Below, piece by piece: positions 41,098 through 49,360 of a stretch of DNA of 64,000 nucleotides; position 1 is the stretch's first letter; each line of letters starts with the position of its first letter. The stretch comes from Actinoplanes sp040639655 (GTDB taxonomy: Bacteria > Actinomycetota > Actinomycetes > Mycobacteriales > Micromonosporaceae), in assembly GCF_040639655.1 (NCBI RefSeq), contig NZ_JBFAAI010000001.1:558001-622000 (forward strand), given 5' to 3'. The notes beneath the pieces were generated by a model. The model worked only from the letters and a program-made list of their open reading frames with translations, was not told the origin of the DNA and made no database searches. The translations under genes were made by a program, and so were the position numbers.

Positions 41098-44000
41098 CCC
41101 AGCCCACGCTGTTCCCCGAGGGGCCGCGACCACGCCGCCGAGCCGTGTCGGGCCCCCGGTTCACGCCGCGTGAACTGGCCCGCATGTTGCGCCTGCCCGA
41201 GCCGACCGCCGAGCAGGACGCGATCATCTCGGCGCCGGTGGAGCCGCTGCTCGTGGTGGCGGGTGCCGGGTCGGGCAAGACCGAGACGATGGCGTCGCGG
41301 GTGGTGTGGCTGGTCGCGAACGGGTACGCCCATCCGGGCGAGATCCTCGGCCTGACCTTCACCCGCAAGGCCTCGGGGGAGCTGTCGCACCGGGTTCGGA
41401 CCAGGCTGGGCCAGCTGGGCCGCCGGCTGGGCCGGGACGAGGCGCTCGCCGGCGAACCGACGATCTCGACCTATCACGCGTACGCGGCCCGGGTGGTGAC
41501 CGAGCACGGACTGCGTGCCGGTTACGAGCCGTCCGCGCGACTGCTGACCGAGGCGGCGCGCTGGCAGATCGTCGACTCGCTGGTCCGTACCTACACCGGC
41601 GAGATGACCGGGCTGAACCGGGCGCCCGGCACGGTTACCGACGACGTCCTGGCCCTGTCCGGCGAGCTGGCCGAGCATCTGGTCGGCCCGGACGACCTGG
41701 CGGCCTGGACCGGCCGGTTCTTCGCCGACCTGCAGGAGTACCCCGGCCGGGTCTACAAGGACGTTTCGGAGGTGCTGCGGCGCCAGCAGAACCGGCTCAC
41801 CCTGCTTCCCTTGGTCCGACTCTACGAACAGCGCAAACACGATCTGGAGGCGATGGACTTCGGCGACCAGATGGCCCGGGCGGCGTTGGTAGCGCGGGAT
41901 CATCCCGAGGTCGGCGCGATCGAGCGCGGCCGGTTCCGGATCGTGCTGCTCGACGAGTACCAGGACACCAGCCACGCCCAGGTGACGATGCTGAACAACC
42001 TGTTCGGCGGCGGCCACCCGGTGACCGCGGTGGGCGACCCGTGCCAGTCGATCTACGGCTGGCGCGGCGCGTCGGCCGGCACGCTGGAGCGGTTCCCCGA
42101 GGAGTTCCGGGACTCGGCCGGTCATCCGGCCTGGGTACGTACCCTGACTCGGAGCTGGCGCAACCGTCCGGAGATCCTGCGGGTCGCCAATACCGTCTCG
42201 GCTCCGCTGCGCGCCCAGGTGCAACGGCTGGAGGCGGCCGACCGCACGGCGGAGGCGGTCGGCGGGCGGACGGTGACGTGCGCGCTGCTGCCGACGTACG
42301 CCGACGAGGCCGCCTGGATAGCCGACTCGATGCTGACCGCCTGGCGCCTGGTGGCCGGGCTGCCGCGGGCGCCGGCCGGGGAGATCCCGCTGGAACGCCG
42401 TCCGACCAGCGCCGTTCTGGTCCGGGTGCGCAGCCAGATCCCGGCGATCGAGGAGGCGCTGCGGTCGCGTGGCCTGCCGGTCGAAGTGGTCGGCCTGGGC
42501 GGTCTGCTGGACACCCCCGAGGTCCGGGACGTGGTGTGCACGCTGCGGGTGCTCGCCGACCCGACGGACGGTGCGTCGCTGTTGCGGCTGCTCACCGGGG
42601 CCCGCTGGCGGATCGGCCCGCGCGATCTGGTGGCCCTGCACCGGCGGTCGCGGACGATCGCCGCTGCCCGGGTGGCCGCGTCGGGCCGGAACGCCGCCGA
42701 CCCGGAGCAGCTGAACACCGACCGCCTGGACGACGCGACCCTGGTCGAGGCGATGGCCGACCTCGGCGCGCCGCGCAACTATTCGGCCGAGGGTTACCGC
42801 CGACTTCAGGAGTACGGCCGTGAGCTGGCCGCGCTGCGCCGGCGCCTGGACCAGCCGCTGCCGGATCTGCTCGCCGACATCGAGCGCACCACCGGCCTGG
42901 ACGTCGAGGTGGCGGTGCGGGGCTGGGCGGCCGGGGACGCCGGCCTGGCACGCGGCCACCTGGACGCGCTGGGGGAGGCCGCGACCCGCTACATCGGCGA
43001 GAACGAGTCCGGCACCGTCGCCGGGTTCCTGGCCTTCCTGGCTGCCGCCGAGGAGGAGGAGCGCGGTCTCGAGCCGGGCCAGATCGACGTGGTCGAGGGC
43101 GCCGTGCAGATCTTGACCGCGCACGCCGCGAAGGGCCTGGAATGGGACGTGGTCTCGGTGGCCGGCCTATGCCGGGGTGTCTGGCCGGGGCTGGCCCGCG
43201 CCTCCGACCACTATCTCGGCGGGATCGGGGTGCTGCCGTTCCCGCTGCGTGGCGACGCGTCGGGGCTGCCGGTCCTGGATCTGTCGGACGCGGACGAGCA
43301 GAAGGACGTGGCGGCTGCGGTGACGGCTTTCGGCCGTGCCTGGCGGGAGCACGACGAGCGGGAGGAACGCCGCCTCGCGTACGTGGCGGTGACCCGCCCG
43401 CGCCGCCTGCTGCTCTGTTCCGGGTACTGGTGGGGTGACGGCGTGAAACGTCCGCGCGGCCCGTCGGTCTTCCTCGACGAGATTCGCGAGACGTGCGCGG
43501 CCGGGGCCGGGGTGGTCGACGTCTGGACGCCGGAGCCGGCGCCCGGCGACACCAATCCGAGCGATCAGGTGGTGCCGACGGCCGAGTGGCCGGCCGACCC
43601 GCTGGGCCTTCGCCGTCCGGCGATGGCGGCGGCCGCCGACCTGATCCGGCGCATGATCGAGAAACCGGACGCCTCCGCGGCCGAGGCGTTCGCCGACCTG
43701 GCCGCCGCGGATCCCGAGGTGGCGGCCCGGGCGGGCCTGGCGGCCGATCTGGTGGGCCTGGCCGGTCCGGGCGCGGTCCCCGACGGTGCGGCATGGTCGG
43801 CCCTCGCAGCTGTACGGACGACCGAGGCGTCCTCTCCCGCACCGGTACACCCCGCCGCCGGCACCCCTGCCACGCCGGACCCAGCCGGGTCGGAGCCGCT
43901 CCGCCCACCGTTGCCACGACAGGCCGGTCCGGAGTCCGCCCCCGGCGAGAGCATTCCGGCGCGTACTGGCCCGGCCGGATCGACCGCCACCCCACCGCCG

Positions 44001-44870
44001 GCCGACGGCAATGTGGAACCGGCGGAGGGCCGCCCGGACGTGCCCGGCCCGGTGGACGTGCCCGGCCCGGCGGACATGCCCGACCCGGCGGACGTGGCGG
44101 GCCCTGGGGACGTGCCGGATCGGGCTGGACTGGTGGCCGCTGTGGAGGCGGCTGACCGGCTCGCCGAAGCTGCGGACCCGGACATCGCCCGCTGGCGCCG
44201 CGAGGCGAGACTGCTGCTGGCCGAGCGCGCCGAACGGGCCCGCCGGGACGGTCCGATCGAGGTCGCGGTGCCGTCCCACCTGTCCGTCTCACAGCTGGTG
44301 GTGCTGCGCCGGGATCCGCAGGCGCTGGCCCGGTCGCTGCGCCGTCCGCTGCCGCACCGCCCGGCACCGCAGGCCCGCCGGGGCACTGCCTTCCACGCGT
44401 GGCTGGAGCAGCGGTTCGGTGCGGTCCGGCTGATCGACATCGACGACCTGCCGGGTGCCGCGGACGACAGCGCGGCCGAGGACGAGGAGCTGGCGGCCCT
44501 GCAGGAGGCGTTCCTGACCGGGGAGTGGGCGGAACGGACGCCGGTCGAGGTGGAGGTGCCGTTCGCCACGACGGTGGCCGGGGTGGTGGTGCGCGGCCGG
44601 ATGGACGCGGTCTTCGCCGATCCGGACGGCCGGTTCGACGTGATCGACTGGAAGACCGGCCGCCGTCCGTCCGGTGCGGAGGCCGAGGCCGCGGCGGTTC
44701 AGCTCTCGGCGTACCGGATCGCCTGGGCCTCGCTGGCCGGTGTGCCGGTGCGCAAGGTCCGGGCCGGCTTCCACTACGTACGCGAGCAGGTCACGGTCCG
44801 CCCCGCCGATCTGATGGACGCCGCCGAACTGGCCGCCCTGATCGAGGAGATCCCCGCCGAACCCACCTGA
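41094..44870 (+). CDS. adnB: AdnB-type helicase-nuclease subunit
   Basis: 1258 aa; the ATG overlaps the adnA stop (ATGA). Full UvrD motor: Walker A AGAGSGKTE near residue 58, motif II LLDEYQDTSHAQ near 283, DPCQSIYGWRG and LTAHAAKGLEWDV for later motifs, YVAVTRPRR for motif VI. The nuclease motif VIDWKTGRRPSG is near 1185. It is the strong motor of the AdnAB complex that processes DNA ends for recombination. A Pro-rich insertion of about 100 residues, with a hexapeptide repeat, separates motor and nuclease. Confidence 0.9.
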   Translation: MTQPTLFPEGPRPRRRAVSGPRFTPRELARMLRLPEPTAEQDAIISAPVEPLLVVAGAGSGKTETMASRVVWLVANGYAHPGEILGLTFTRKASGELSHRVRTRLGQLGRRLGRDEALAGEPTISTYHAYAARVVTEHGLRAGYEPSARLLTEAARWQIVDSLVRTYTGEMTGLNRAPGTVTDDVLALSGELAEHLVGPDDLAAWTGRFFADLQEYPGRVYKDVSEVLRRQQNRLTLLPLVRLYEQRKHDLEAMDFGDQMARAALVARDHPEVGAIERGRFRIVLLDEYQDTSHAQVTMLNNLFGGGHPVTAVGDPCQSIYGWRGASAGTLERFPEEFRDSAGHPAWVRTLTRSWRNRPEILRVANTVSAPLRAQVQRLEAADRTAEAVGGRTVTCALLPTYADEAAWIADSMLTAWRLVAGLPRAPAGEIPLERRPTSAVLVRVRSQIPAIEEALRSRGLPVEVVGLGGLLDTPEVRDVVCTLRVLADPTDGASLLRLLTGARWRIGPRDLVALHRRSRTIAAARVAASGRNAADPEQLNTDRLDDATLVEAMADLGAPRNYSAEGYRRLQEYGRELAALRRRLDQPLPDLLADIERTTGLDVEVAVRGWAAGDAGLARGHLDALGEAATRYIGENESGTVAGFLAFLAAAEEEERGLEPGQIDVVEGAVQILTAHAAKGLEWDVVSVAGLCRGVWPGLARASDHYLGGIGVLPFPLRGDASGLPVLDLSDADEQKDVAAAVTAFGRAWREHDEREERRLAYVAVTRPRRLLLCSGYWWGDGVKRPRGPSVFLDEIRETCAAGAGVVDVWTPEPAPGDTNPSDQVVPTAEWPADPLGLRRPAMAAAADLIRRMIEKPDASAAEAFADLAAADPEVAARAGLAADLVGLAGPGAVPDGAAWSALAAVRTTEASSPAPVHPAAGTPATPDPAGSEPLRPPLPRQAGPESAPGESIPARTGPAGSTATPPPADGNVEPAEGRPDVPGPVDVPGPADMPDPADVAGPGDVPDRAGLVAAVEAADRLAEAADPDIARWRREARLLLAERAERARRDGPIEVAVPSHLSVSQLVVLRRDPQALARSLRRPLPHRPAPQARRGTAFHAWLEQRFGAVRLIDIDDLPGAADDSAAEDEELAALQEAFLTGEWAERTPVEVEVPFATTVAGVVVRGRMDAVFADPDGRFDVIDWKTGRRPSGAEAEAAAVQLSAYRIAWASLAGVPVRKVRAGFHYVREQVTVRPADLMDAAELAALIEEIPAEPT
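44037..44120 (+). repeat. 18-bp tandem repeats inside adnB
   Basis: Four in-frame 18-base units from 44037 plus a partial fifth encode DVPGPV-DVPGPA-DMPDPA-DVAGPG-DVPDRA in the linker before the nuclease domain. The units are diverged in the third and fourth copies. Confidence 0.85.
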
Positions 44871-44871
44871 G

Positions 44872-44899
44872 CCAGCCGGCTTTTTGTGGGGCCGGCTGG
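44872..44899. terminator. Terminator between adnB and the convergent gene
   Basis: Nine-base arms CCAGCCGGC (44872-44880) and GCCGGCTGG (44891-44899) flank a loop beginning TTTTT. It lies between two convergent stops, so it probably ends transcription from both sides. Confidence 0.6.
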
Positions 44900-44916
44900 A
44901 GGGTGGGGGTCGGGGG

Positions 44917-45321
44917 TCAGTGGGCGGCGGCCAGGAGGTCGAGCAGAGCGGCGGCGTAGGCGTCGTCAGCGGTCGGCGCCGTGAACACCCGCTCGGCGCC
45001 GAGCAGTTCGGTCCGTACCGCAAAGGCGTCCTCGTCCCCATGCAGCGACCGGAACGTGCCGCCGAGCAGCTCGCGAAGCTGATCTTCGCGGGGTAGCCAC
45101 AGCGCCTCGTCCAGATCGACGTCGTCGAGCGCCCACTCGGTGGTGCCGTTGAAGCCGATGATCCGTCCGTCGGGGCGGTCGTGGACCTGGATCGTCATGT
45201 TGCTGAGTACGAAAAGTTCCTCGTCGAGGTCCCGGTCGGGGACCGTGAAACGGTCTCCCAGCTGCGGTTTCCAGGTCAGTCCGGCGGCTTTGAGCTGCCG
45301 CGCCACTTCTATGTCGAGCAC
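44917..45321 (-). CDS. Conserved hypothetical protein
   Basis: 134 aa, acidic, no signal peptide. Recognisable stretches are LGDRFTVPDRDLDEELFVLS, HDRPDGRIIGFNGTTEWALD and ALWLPREDQLRELLGGTF. Homologues in actinomycetes are sometimes labelled pilus assembly protein CpaE, but nothing here resembles that ATPase: there is no Walker motif. The function is unknown. It converges on adnB with a hairpin between. Confidence 0.7.
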   Translation of the reverse strand: MLDIEVARQLKAAGLTWKPQLGDRFTVPDRDLDEELFVLSNMTIQVHDRPDGRIIGFNGTTEWALDDVDLDEALWLPREDQLRELLGGTFRSLHGDEDAFAVRTELLGAERVFTAPTADDAYAAALLDLLAAAH

Positions 45322-45384
45322 CTCGCGGCCTCCTTCTCCATGCTAGGCTCCCCATCGTTGTCAGTTTGGTTCCCAAGTACTCAG

Positions 45385-45420
45385 GAGCGCCTGTGGGGAA
45401 GTCTGCCCCAGGCGCTCTTT
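45385..45420 (+). terminator. Terminator-like hairpin upstream of the csp gene
   Basis: GAGCGCCT-gt-GGGG and CCCC-AGGCGCTC pair around AAGTCTG and are followed by TTT (45418-45420). It reads as a plus-strand terminator, yet no gene precedes it on that strand between 45322 and 45385. It may end a short leader or small RNA, or be an attenuator in a long csp 5' leader. Confidence 0.5.
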
Positions 45421-45545
45421 GTCGTAACCCGGGTTTCTCCGGTAGGGGCGATCAGTACGACAGCACGAGACCCACAGAACGCGGGTCTTATTACCTCGTT
45501 CCCGTCCATAATGGTCGGGAATGATCGATCGTCGAGGAGACGAGC

Positions 45546-45749
45546 ATGGTTACCGGTGTTGTGAAGTGGTTCAACGCGGACAAGGGCTTCGGGTTCATCA
45601 CCCCGGACGACGGCGGCGCCGACGTCTTCGCCCACTTCTCTGCGATCCAGATGTCGGGCTACCGCGCCCTGGAGGAGAACCAGCGGGTTGAGTTCGAGGT
45701 GACCCAGGGCCAGAAGGGCCCGCAGGCCGCCAACATCCGCGCCCTCTGA
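45546..45749 (+). CDS. cspA: Cold-shock protein
   Basis: 67 aa, single cold-shock domain. RNA-binding motifs KGFGFI (RNP1) and VFAHF (RNP2) are intact, and the start MVTGVVKWFNADKGFGFITP is typical. GAGGAG lies seven bases before the ATG. The product binds single-stranded RNA and DNA and melts secondary structure. Upstream are a dyad CCCGTCCAT/ATGGTCGGG (45501-45519) that overlaps a CATAAT -10-like box, and a terminator-like hairpin at 45385. Both fit a regulated leader. Confidence 0.95.
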   Translation: MVTGVVKWFNADKGFGFITPDDGGADVFAHFSAIQMSGYRALEENQRVEFEVTQGQKGPQAANIRAL

Positions 45750-45849
45750 GTCACGTCTGAACTTCGGCCGCATCGCGCGACCGACAGCGTGTAGAGACGG
45801 GTGTGTGAGGCCCGGGGTGCGCACGCGCCTCGACTTCGCACATCCGCGG

Positions 45850-45881
45850 TCAGCGCCGTGCCCCTCCGGGTGCGGCGCTGA
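45850..45881 (+). terminator. Terminator after cspA
   Basis: TCAGCGCCG (45850-45858) and CGGCGCTGA (45873-45881), with an inner CCC/GGG pairing, form a strong stem followed by TGCTTT. It lies about 100 bases past the cspA stop. Confidence 0.6.
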
Positions 45882-45912
45882 TGCTTTACCGGGCAGGACG
45901 CACCCGCCGGCG

Positions 45913-45987
45913 CCCCGAAGCGATGCACCGGAGGCCGCCTCGAACCGGCGCGCCGGAGGGTGCCTCGAACCGACGCGCCGGAGGGTC
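45913..45987. repeat. 25-bp tandem repeats between cspA and plsC
   Basis: Three adjacent 25-base units: 45938-45962 and 45963-45987 differ at two positions (CCTCGAACCGGCGCGCCGGAG core), and 45913-45937 is a degenerate copy. The core has the dyad CCGGCGCGCCGG. The 254-base gap 45750-46003 holds only this array and the cspA terminator. Confidence 0.75.
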
Positions 45988-46003
45988 TGAGGATCGGTTT
46001 CGG

Positions 46004-46723
46004 TCAGACGGTGTTGGCCGAGCTGGGCGGCAGCGGCGCGGTGCCGCCGAGATGCGCCGGCAGCCACCAGCGGTCGTCGGGACCGGCGGGCTGGTCCGGG
46101 TAGGCCTGCTGGACCGCGTCGAGCAGCACGGTCAGCCGCTCCTTCAGCGTCGCTGTGATCGCCTCGGGTGTCGCGTCCGCGGGCACCGGGATCGCCTCGC
46201 CGATCTTGATGATGACCGGGACATGGCGTTTGGTCAGTTCCTTCTTGCGGCCCTTGGTCCAGAGCCGGTGCGGGCCCCAGACGGCCATCGGGATCAGCGG
46301 GACCGAGGCCTCCTGGGCCATCCGGGCCGCGCCCGACTTCAGCGCCTTGATGGTGAAGGACTCGCTGATCGTGGCTTCCGGGAAGACGCCGACGATCTCG
46401 CCGTTGCGCAGGGAGTCGATGGCGTGCTTGAAGGCCGCGGTACCGGCCTTGCGGTCGACCGGGATGTGCCGCATGCCGCGCATCAGCGGGCCACTGATCT
46501 TGTGATCGAAGACCTGCTTCTTCGCCATGAAACGGACCAGCCGCTTGGCCGGCTGGGCGCCGAACCCGCAGTAGATGAAGTCGAGATAGCTCGAGTGGTT
46601 ACTGGCCAGCACCGCCCCGCCGGTGGTGGGGATGTGCTCGGCGCCCTCGACGGTGATCTTGTTGTCGAGAGCGCGGAACATCGTCTTGGCAAGGGCGACG
46701 ACCGGGGGATACACCAGTTCCAT
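46004..46723 (-). CDS. plsC: 1-acyl-sn-glycerol-3-phosphate acyltransferase-like
   Basis: 239 aa from the ATG at 46723. The catalytic NHSSYLD (HX4D) is near residue 43, followed by FMAKKQVF, the glycerophosphate-binding FPEATIS near 114 and PLIPMAVWG. This is the PlsC order, so transfer of a fatty acyl group to lysophosphatidate is the likely reaction. The C-terminal 40 residues are Pro-rich. No ribosome site precedes the ATG, but TACCGT lies six bases upstream, suggesting a leaderless mRNA. Divergent from the next gene. Confidence 0.85.
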   Translation of the reverse strand: MELVYPPVVALAKTMFRALDNKITVEGAEHIPTTGGAVLASNHSSYLDFIYCGFGAQPAKRLVRFMAKKQVFDHKISGPLMRGMRHIPVDRKAGTAAFKHAIDSLRNGEIVGVFPEATISESFTIKALKSGAARMAQEASVPLIPMAVWGPHRLWTKGRKKELTKRHVPVIIKIGEAIPVPADATPEAITATLKERLTVLLDAVQQAYPDQPAGPDDRWWLPAHLGGTAPLPPSSANTV

Positions 46724-46841
46724 GGCAGCACGGTAGCCGAACACGCCGGGAACGTCGCGGCGCGGCGGTGTGATTCGAGCCGGCCCGCCGTCGGCGCGGT
46801 GGCCACGGCGGACGCTGCGATCGTGGTGTTCACTGGTGTGC

Positions 46842-47729
46842 ATGTCCGAACCCCTTCCGCAGACGTTCCTCCCGGACCGGCCGGGCGGGACGTGGTCGTC
46901 GGGGATGGTGACCGCTCACGGCGTACCGCCGCAGAGGTCTGAGCCGCCCGCACCGCCGGAGCCGCCCCGCCCCGATGGTGCGCAGCGGCGCAGGCGGCAG
47001 TTGATGATCTTCGGTGGGGTGGCCGGCGCGATACTCGCGGCCGGGATCACCGTGCTGCTCGTGGTGATCATCGGGGGTGACGGCGACCCCTTCGGCGATC
47101 GGGCCGAGCCACTCGCCGACCTCCGGCCCCCACTGGCCCGGGCCTGCCCGGCACCGAGCGTCTCACCCGGCGGCAAGGCGAGCCCGGCACCGAGCGCACC
47201 GGCCCCGGCCGCCGGTGAGCGGACGGTCGACGAGACCGCCGGGATCTCCTACCGGAAGTACGGCGCGCCGTGGATGCCCTGGACCGACGTGTGGAACGCG
47301 GGCACCCTCAAGGTCCCCTACCGGGCCGGGCAGCACTTCGTGACCGAGGTGTACCAGGGCGGGCGGTACCACGCCTCGATCCTGTCCGCGGCGGTCCCGG
47401 CGGCCGACAACGACGCGTTCACGCTCGACCTGCAATGTGTCGGCCGGCAGATCGCGGCGGACGTGCGCGCCGAGTACTACCCGCAGCCGAACACCATGGA
47501 GCCGCTGCGGGACGAGGTGACGACGCTCGGCGGACGACCGGCCTGGGTGAGCAAGTTCCGGCTCGCTTTCCGGCAGACGGGACTGACCGCCACCTCGGAA
47601 CTCTCCGCGGTGGCGGTCGTCGACGTCGGCAAGCCGACGGCTGCGGTGCTCTACGTCTCCATTCCCGGCACCCACGACGAGTACGACCACGTCGTGGACG
47701 AGGTGCTGGAGTCGATCCGGCCGCTCTAG
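46842..47729 (+). CDS. Membrane-anchored protein of unknown function
   Basis: 295 aa from the ATG at 46842. The first 45 residues are Pro-rich and cytoplasmic; one hydrophobic helix follows (LMIFGGVAGAILAAGITVLL), then a Pro/Ser/Ala linker. The outer domain of about 170 residues is mixed alpha/beta with two Cys (LARACPAP and LDLQCVG) and motifs such as YRKYGAPWMPWTDVW. No family recognised; such single-pass proteins are common in actinomycetes. Its TAG shares bases with the TAG of the convergent permease gene. Confidence 0.65.
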   Translation: MSEPLPQTFLPDRPGGTWSSGMVTAHGVPPQRSEPPAPPEPPRPDGAQRRRRQLMIFGGVAGAILAAGITVLLVVIIGGDGDPFGDRAEPLADLRPPLARACPAPSVSPGGKASPAPSAPAPAAGERTVDETAGISYRKYGAPWMPWTDVWNAGTLKVPYRAGQHFVTEVYQGGRYHASILSAAVPAADNDAFTLDLQCVGRQIAADVRAEYYPQPNTMEPLRDEVTTLGGRPAWVSKFRLAFRQTGLTATSELSAVAVVDVGKPTAAVLYVSIPGTHDEYDHVVDEVLESIRPL

Positions 47730-48598
47730 CTGCCGGTCAGGCCCCAGCGCTTGCGCAGGGCGCCGTCGGCGGCGTTGAAGAACTGGTCGACCAGGATGCC
47801 GATGACCAGAACCACGATGATGTACGCGAGCACCGCGACCGCGTCGTTCAGATCACGGGCGGTCTGCATCCGTACGCCGATCGACACCGTGCCCGGCACG
47901 ATGACCAGCAGCTCACCGGCCATCAGGCTGCGCCAGGAGAACGCCCAGCCCTGCTTGAGCCCGGAGACGAAGGAGGGCAGCGACGCCGGAAGGATGAGGT
48001 GCCGGTACTTCGCGATGCCGGTCATGCCCATCACCTGGCCGACCCGCAGCCAGGTCCGCGGCACGTAGTCGATACCGCTGATCAGGCCGTTCGCCACCGA
48101 CGGCGCGGCGCCGATGACGACCACGAAGAGGATGGCCTCCTCGCCGAGCTGGAAGAGCAGGATGGCGAGCGGGAACCACATGATCGACGGCATGGTCTGC
48201 AGGCCGGTGATCAGCGAGCCGATCGCGGCGCGCAGCGGCTTGAACTGGGAGACCGCCGCGCCGATCAGGGTGCCGATCGCCACGGCCAGCGCGAAGCCGG
48301 TGATGGCCCGGGTCATCGTCAGCCGTACGCCGTCCCAGAACTTCGGCTCGGTGATCAGCTCGCCCAGCTCGGTGAACACGTCAGCCGGGGGCGGCAGGAC
48401 GTAGGCCGGCCGCCACTCGGACAGGTAGACCAGCTGCCAGGCGGCGATGACGATGGTGATGGCCAGCACCTTCGGCCAGGTGCTCGCCCAGATCCGCCTG
48501 CCGAGCTTGCCCTTCTCCTTGCTGGGGCCGAGCTCGAGGGCGTCGAGCCCGCTGACCTCGTCGGCCTGCTTCCGCTGTGCGACGGTTTCAGTTGGCAT
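47726..48598 (-). CDS. ssuC: Sulfonate/taurine-type ABC permease
   Basis: 290 aa with six or so hydrophobic helices and the EAA loop (ISGIDYVPRTWLRVGQVMGM ... ILPASLPSFVSGLKQGWAFS) of the SsuC/TauC family. The cytoplasmic N-terminus of about 40 residues is charged. Last gene of the Rrf2-ssuA-ssuB-ssuC operon. It overlaps ssuB by 11 bases. The same fold serves nitrate, bicarbonate and thiamine-precursor importers, so sulfonate is the likeliest but not the only ligand. Confidence 0.85.
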   Translation of the reverse strand: MPTETVAQRKQADEVSGLDALELGPSKEKGKLGRRIWASTWPKVLAITIVIAAWQLVYLSEWRPAYVLPPPADVFTELGELITEPKFWDGVRLTMTRAITGFALAVAIGTLIGAAVSQFKPLRAAIGSLITGLQTMPSIMWFPLAILLFQLGEEAILFVVVIGAAPSVANGLISGIDYVPRTWLRVGQVMGMTGIAKYRHLILPASLPSFVSGLKQGWAFSWRSLMAGELLVIVPGTVSIGVRMQTARDLNDAVAVLAYIIVVLVIGILVDQFFNAADGALRKRWGLTGS

Positions 48599-49334
48599 GG
48601 CGGGCGACCTCCGCGCGGAGCCGGTCGGTGATCTCGGCGGCCTGGCCGGAGACCTCGGGGGAGTCGATGCGCCGCGGACGCGGGTGGCCGATCTTGAAGT
48701 CCTCGATCACCCGGCCGGGCCGGCTGCTCAGCAGGATCACCCGGTCGCCGAGACGGACCGCCTCGCGGACGTTGTGGGTCACGAAGAGAACGGTCAGCTC
48801 CTGCTCGCGCCAGATCCGTTCCAGTTCGTCGTGCAGGAGGTCGCGGGTCATCGCGTCGAGCGCACCGAACGGCTCGTCCATCAGCAGGACGTCCGCGTTC
48901 TGGGCGAGCGCCCGGGCCAGCGCGACGCGCTGCCGCATGCCGCCGGAGAGCTCGTGCGGCCGTTTGTGGGAGAAACCGTCGAGCCGGACGATCTCGAGCA
49001 GTTCCTGGGCCCGCCTCCGGCGCTCCGCGCGGCCGACGCCCTGCAGCTTCAGCGGCAGTTCGACGTTGCCGGCCACCGAGAGCCAGGGGAAGAGGGCGGC
49101 CTCCTGGAACATCAGCGCGACGTGCCGCCCGCCGATGTCCAGGGTGCCGCTGGTGATCTTGTCGAGGCCGGCCACCAGCGAGAGCAGCGTGCTCTTGCCG
49201 CAGCCGGAAGCGCCCAGCAGGCAGACGAACTCGCCCTTGTCCACCTCAAGTGAGACGTGGTCGAGGGCGAGCAGGGCGCTGCTCCCCGAACCGTACTGCT
49301 TGGTGACGTCGTCGATCCGGACAACCGTGCTCAT
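48588..49334 (-). CDS. ssuB: Sulfonate/taurine-type ABC ATPase
   Basis: 248 aa from the ATG at 49334, which has GGGAGGG upstream; the frame stays open further but only over ssuA in antisense-like register. Walker A GASGCGKST near residue 44, signature LSGGMRQRVALARAL near 140, Walker B VLLMDEPFGALD, H-loop VTHNVREAV. Drives uptake through SsuC. Confidence 0.92.
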   Translation of the reverse strand: MSTVVRIDDVTKQYGSGSSALLALDHVSLEVDKGEFVCLLGASGCGKSTLLSLVAGLDKITSGTLDIGGRHVALMFQEAALFPWLSVAGNVELPLKLQGVGRAERRRRAQELLEIVRLDGFSHKRPHELSGGMRQRVALARALAQNADVLLMDEPFGALDAMTRDLLHDELERIWREQELTVLFVTHNVREAVRLGDRVILLSSRPGRVIEDFKIGHPRPRRIDSPEVSGQAAEITDRLRAEVARHAN

Positions 49335-49360
49335 ACTCGCCCTCCCTCGATCGCCTCGGA

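Noticed and set aside
37180..41133. 1317-codon minus-strand frame opposite adnA
   Set aside because: Caused by the high third-position GC of adnA; low-complexity product and no start signal.
42592..44367. 591-codon minus-strand frame opposite adnB
   Set aside because: Arg/Pro-rich shadow with no domain.
45805..45990. Short plus-strand ORF after cspA
   Set aside because: Built from the cspA terminator and the 25-bp repeats; no ribosome site.
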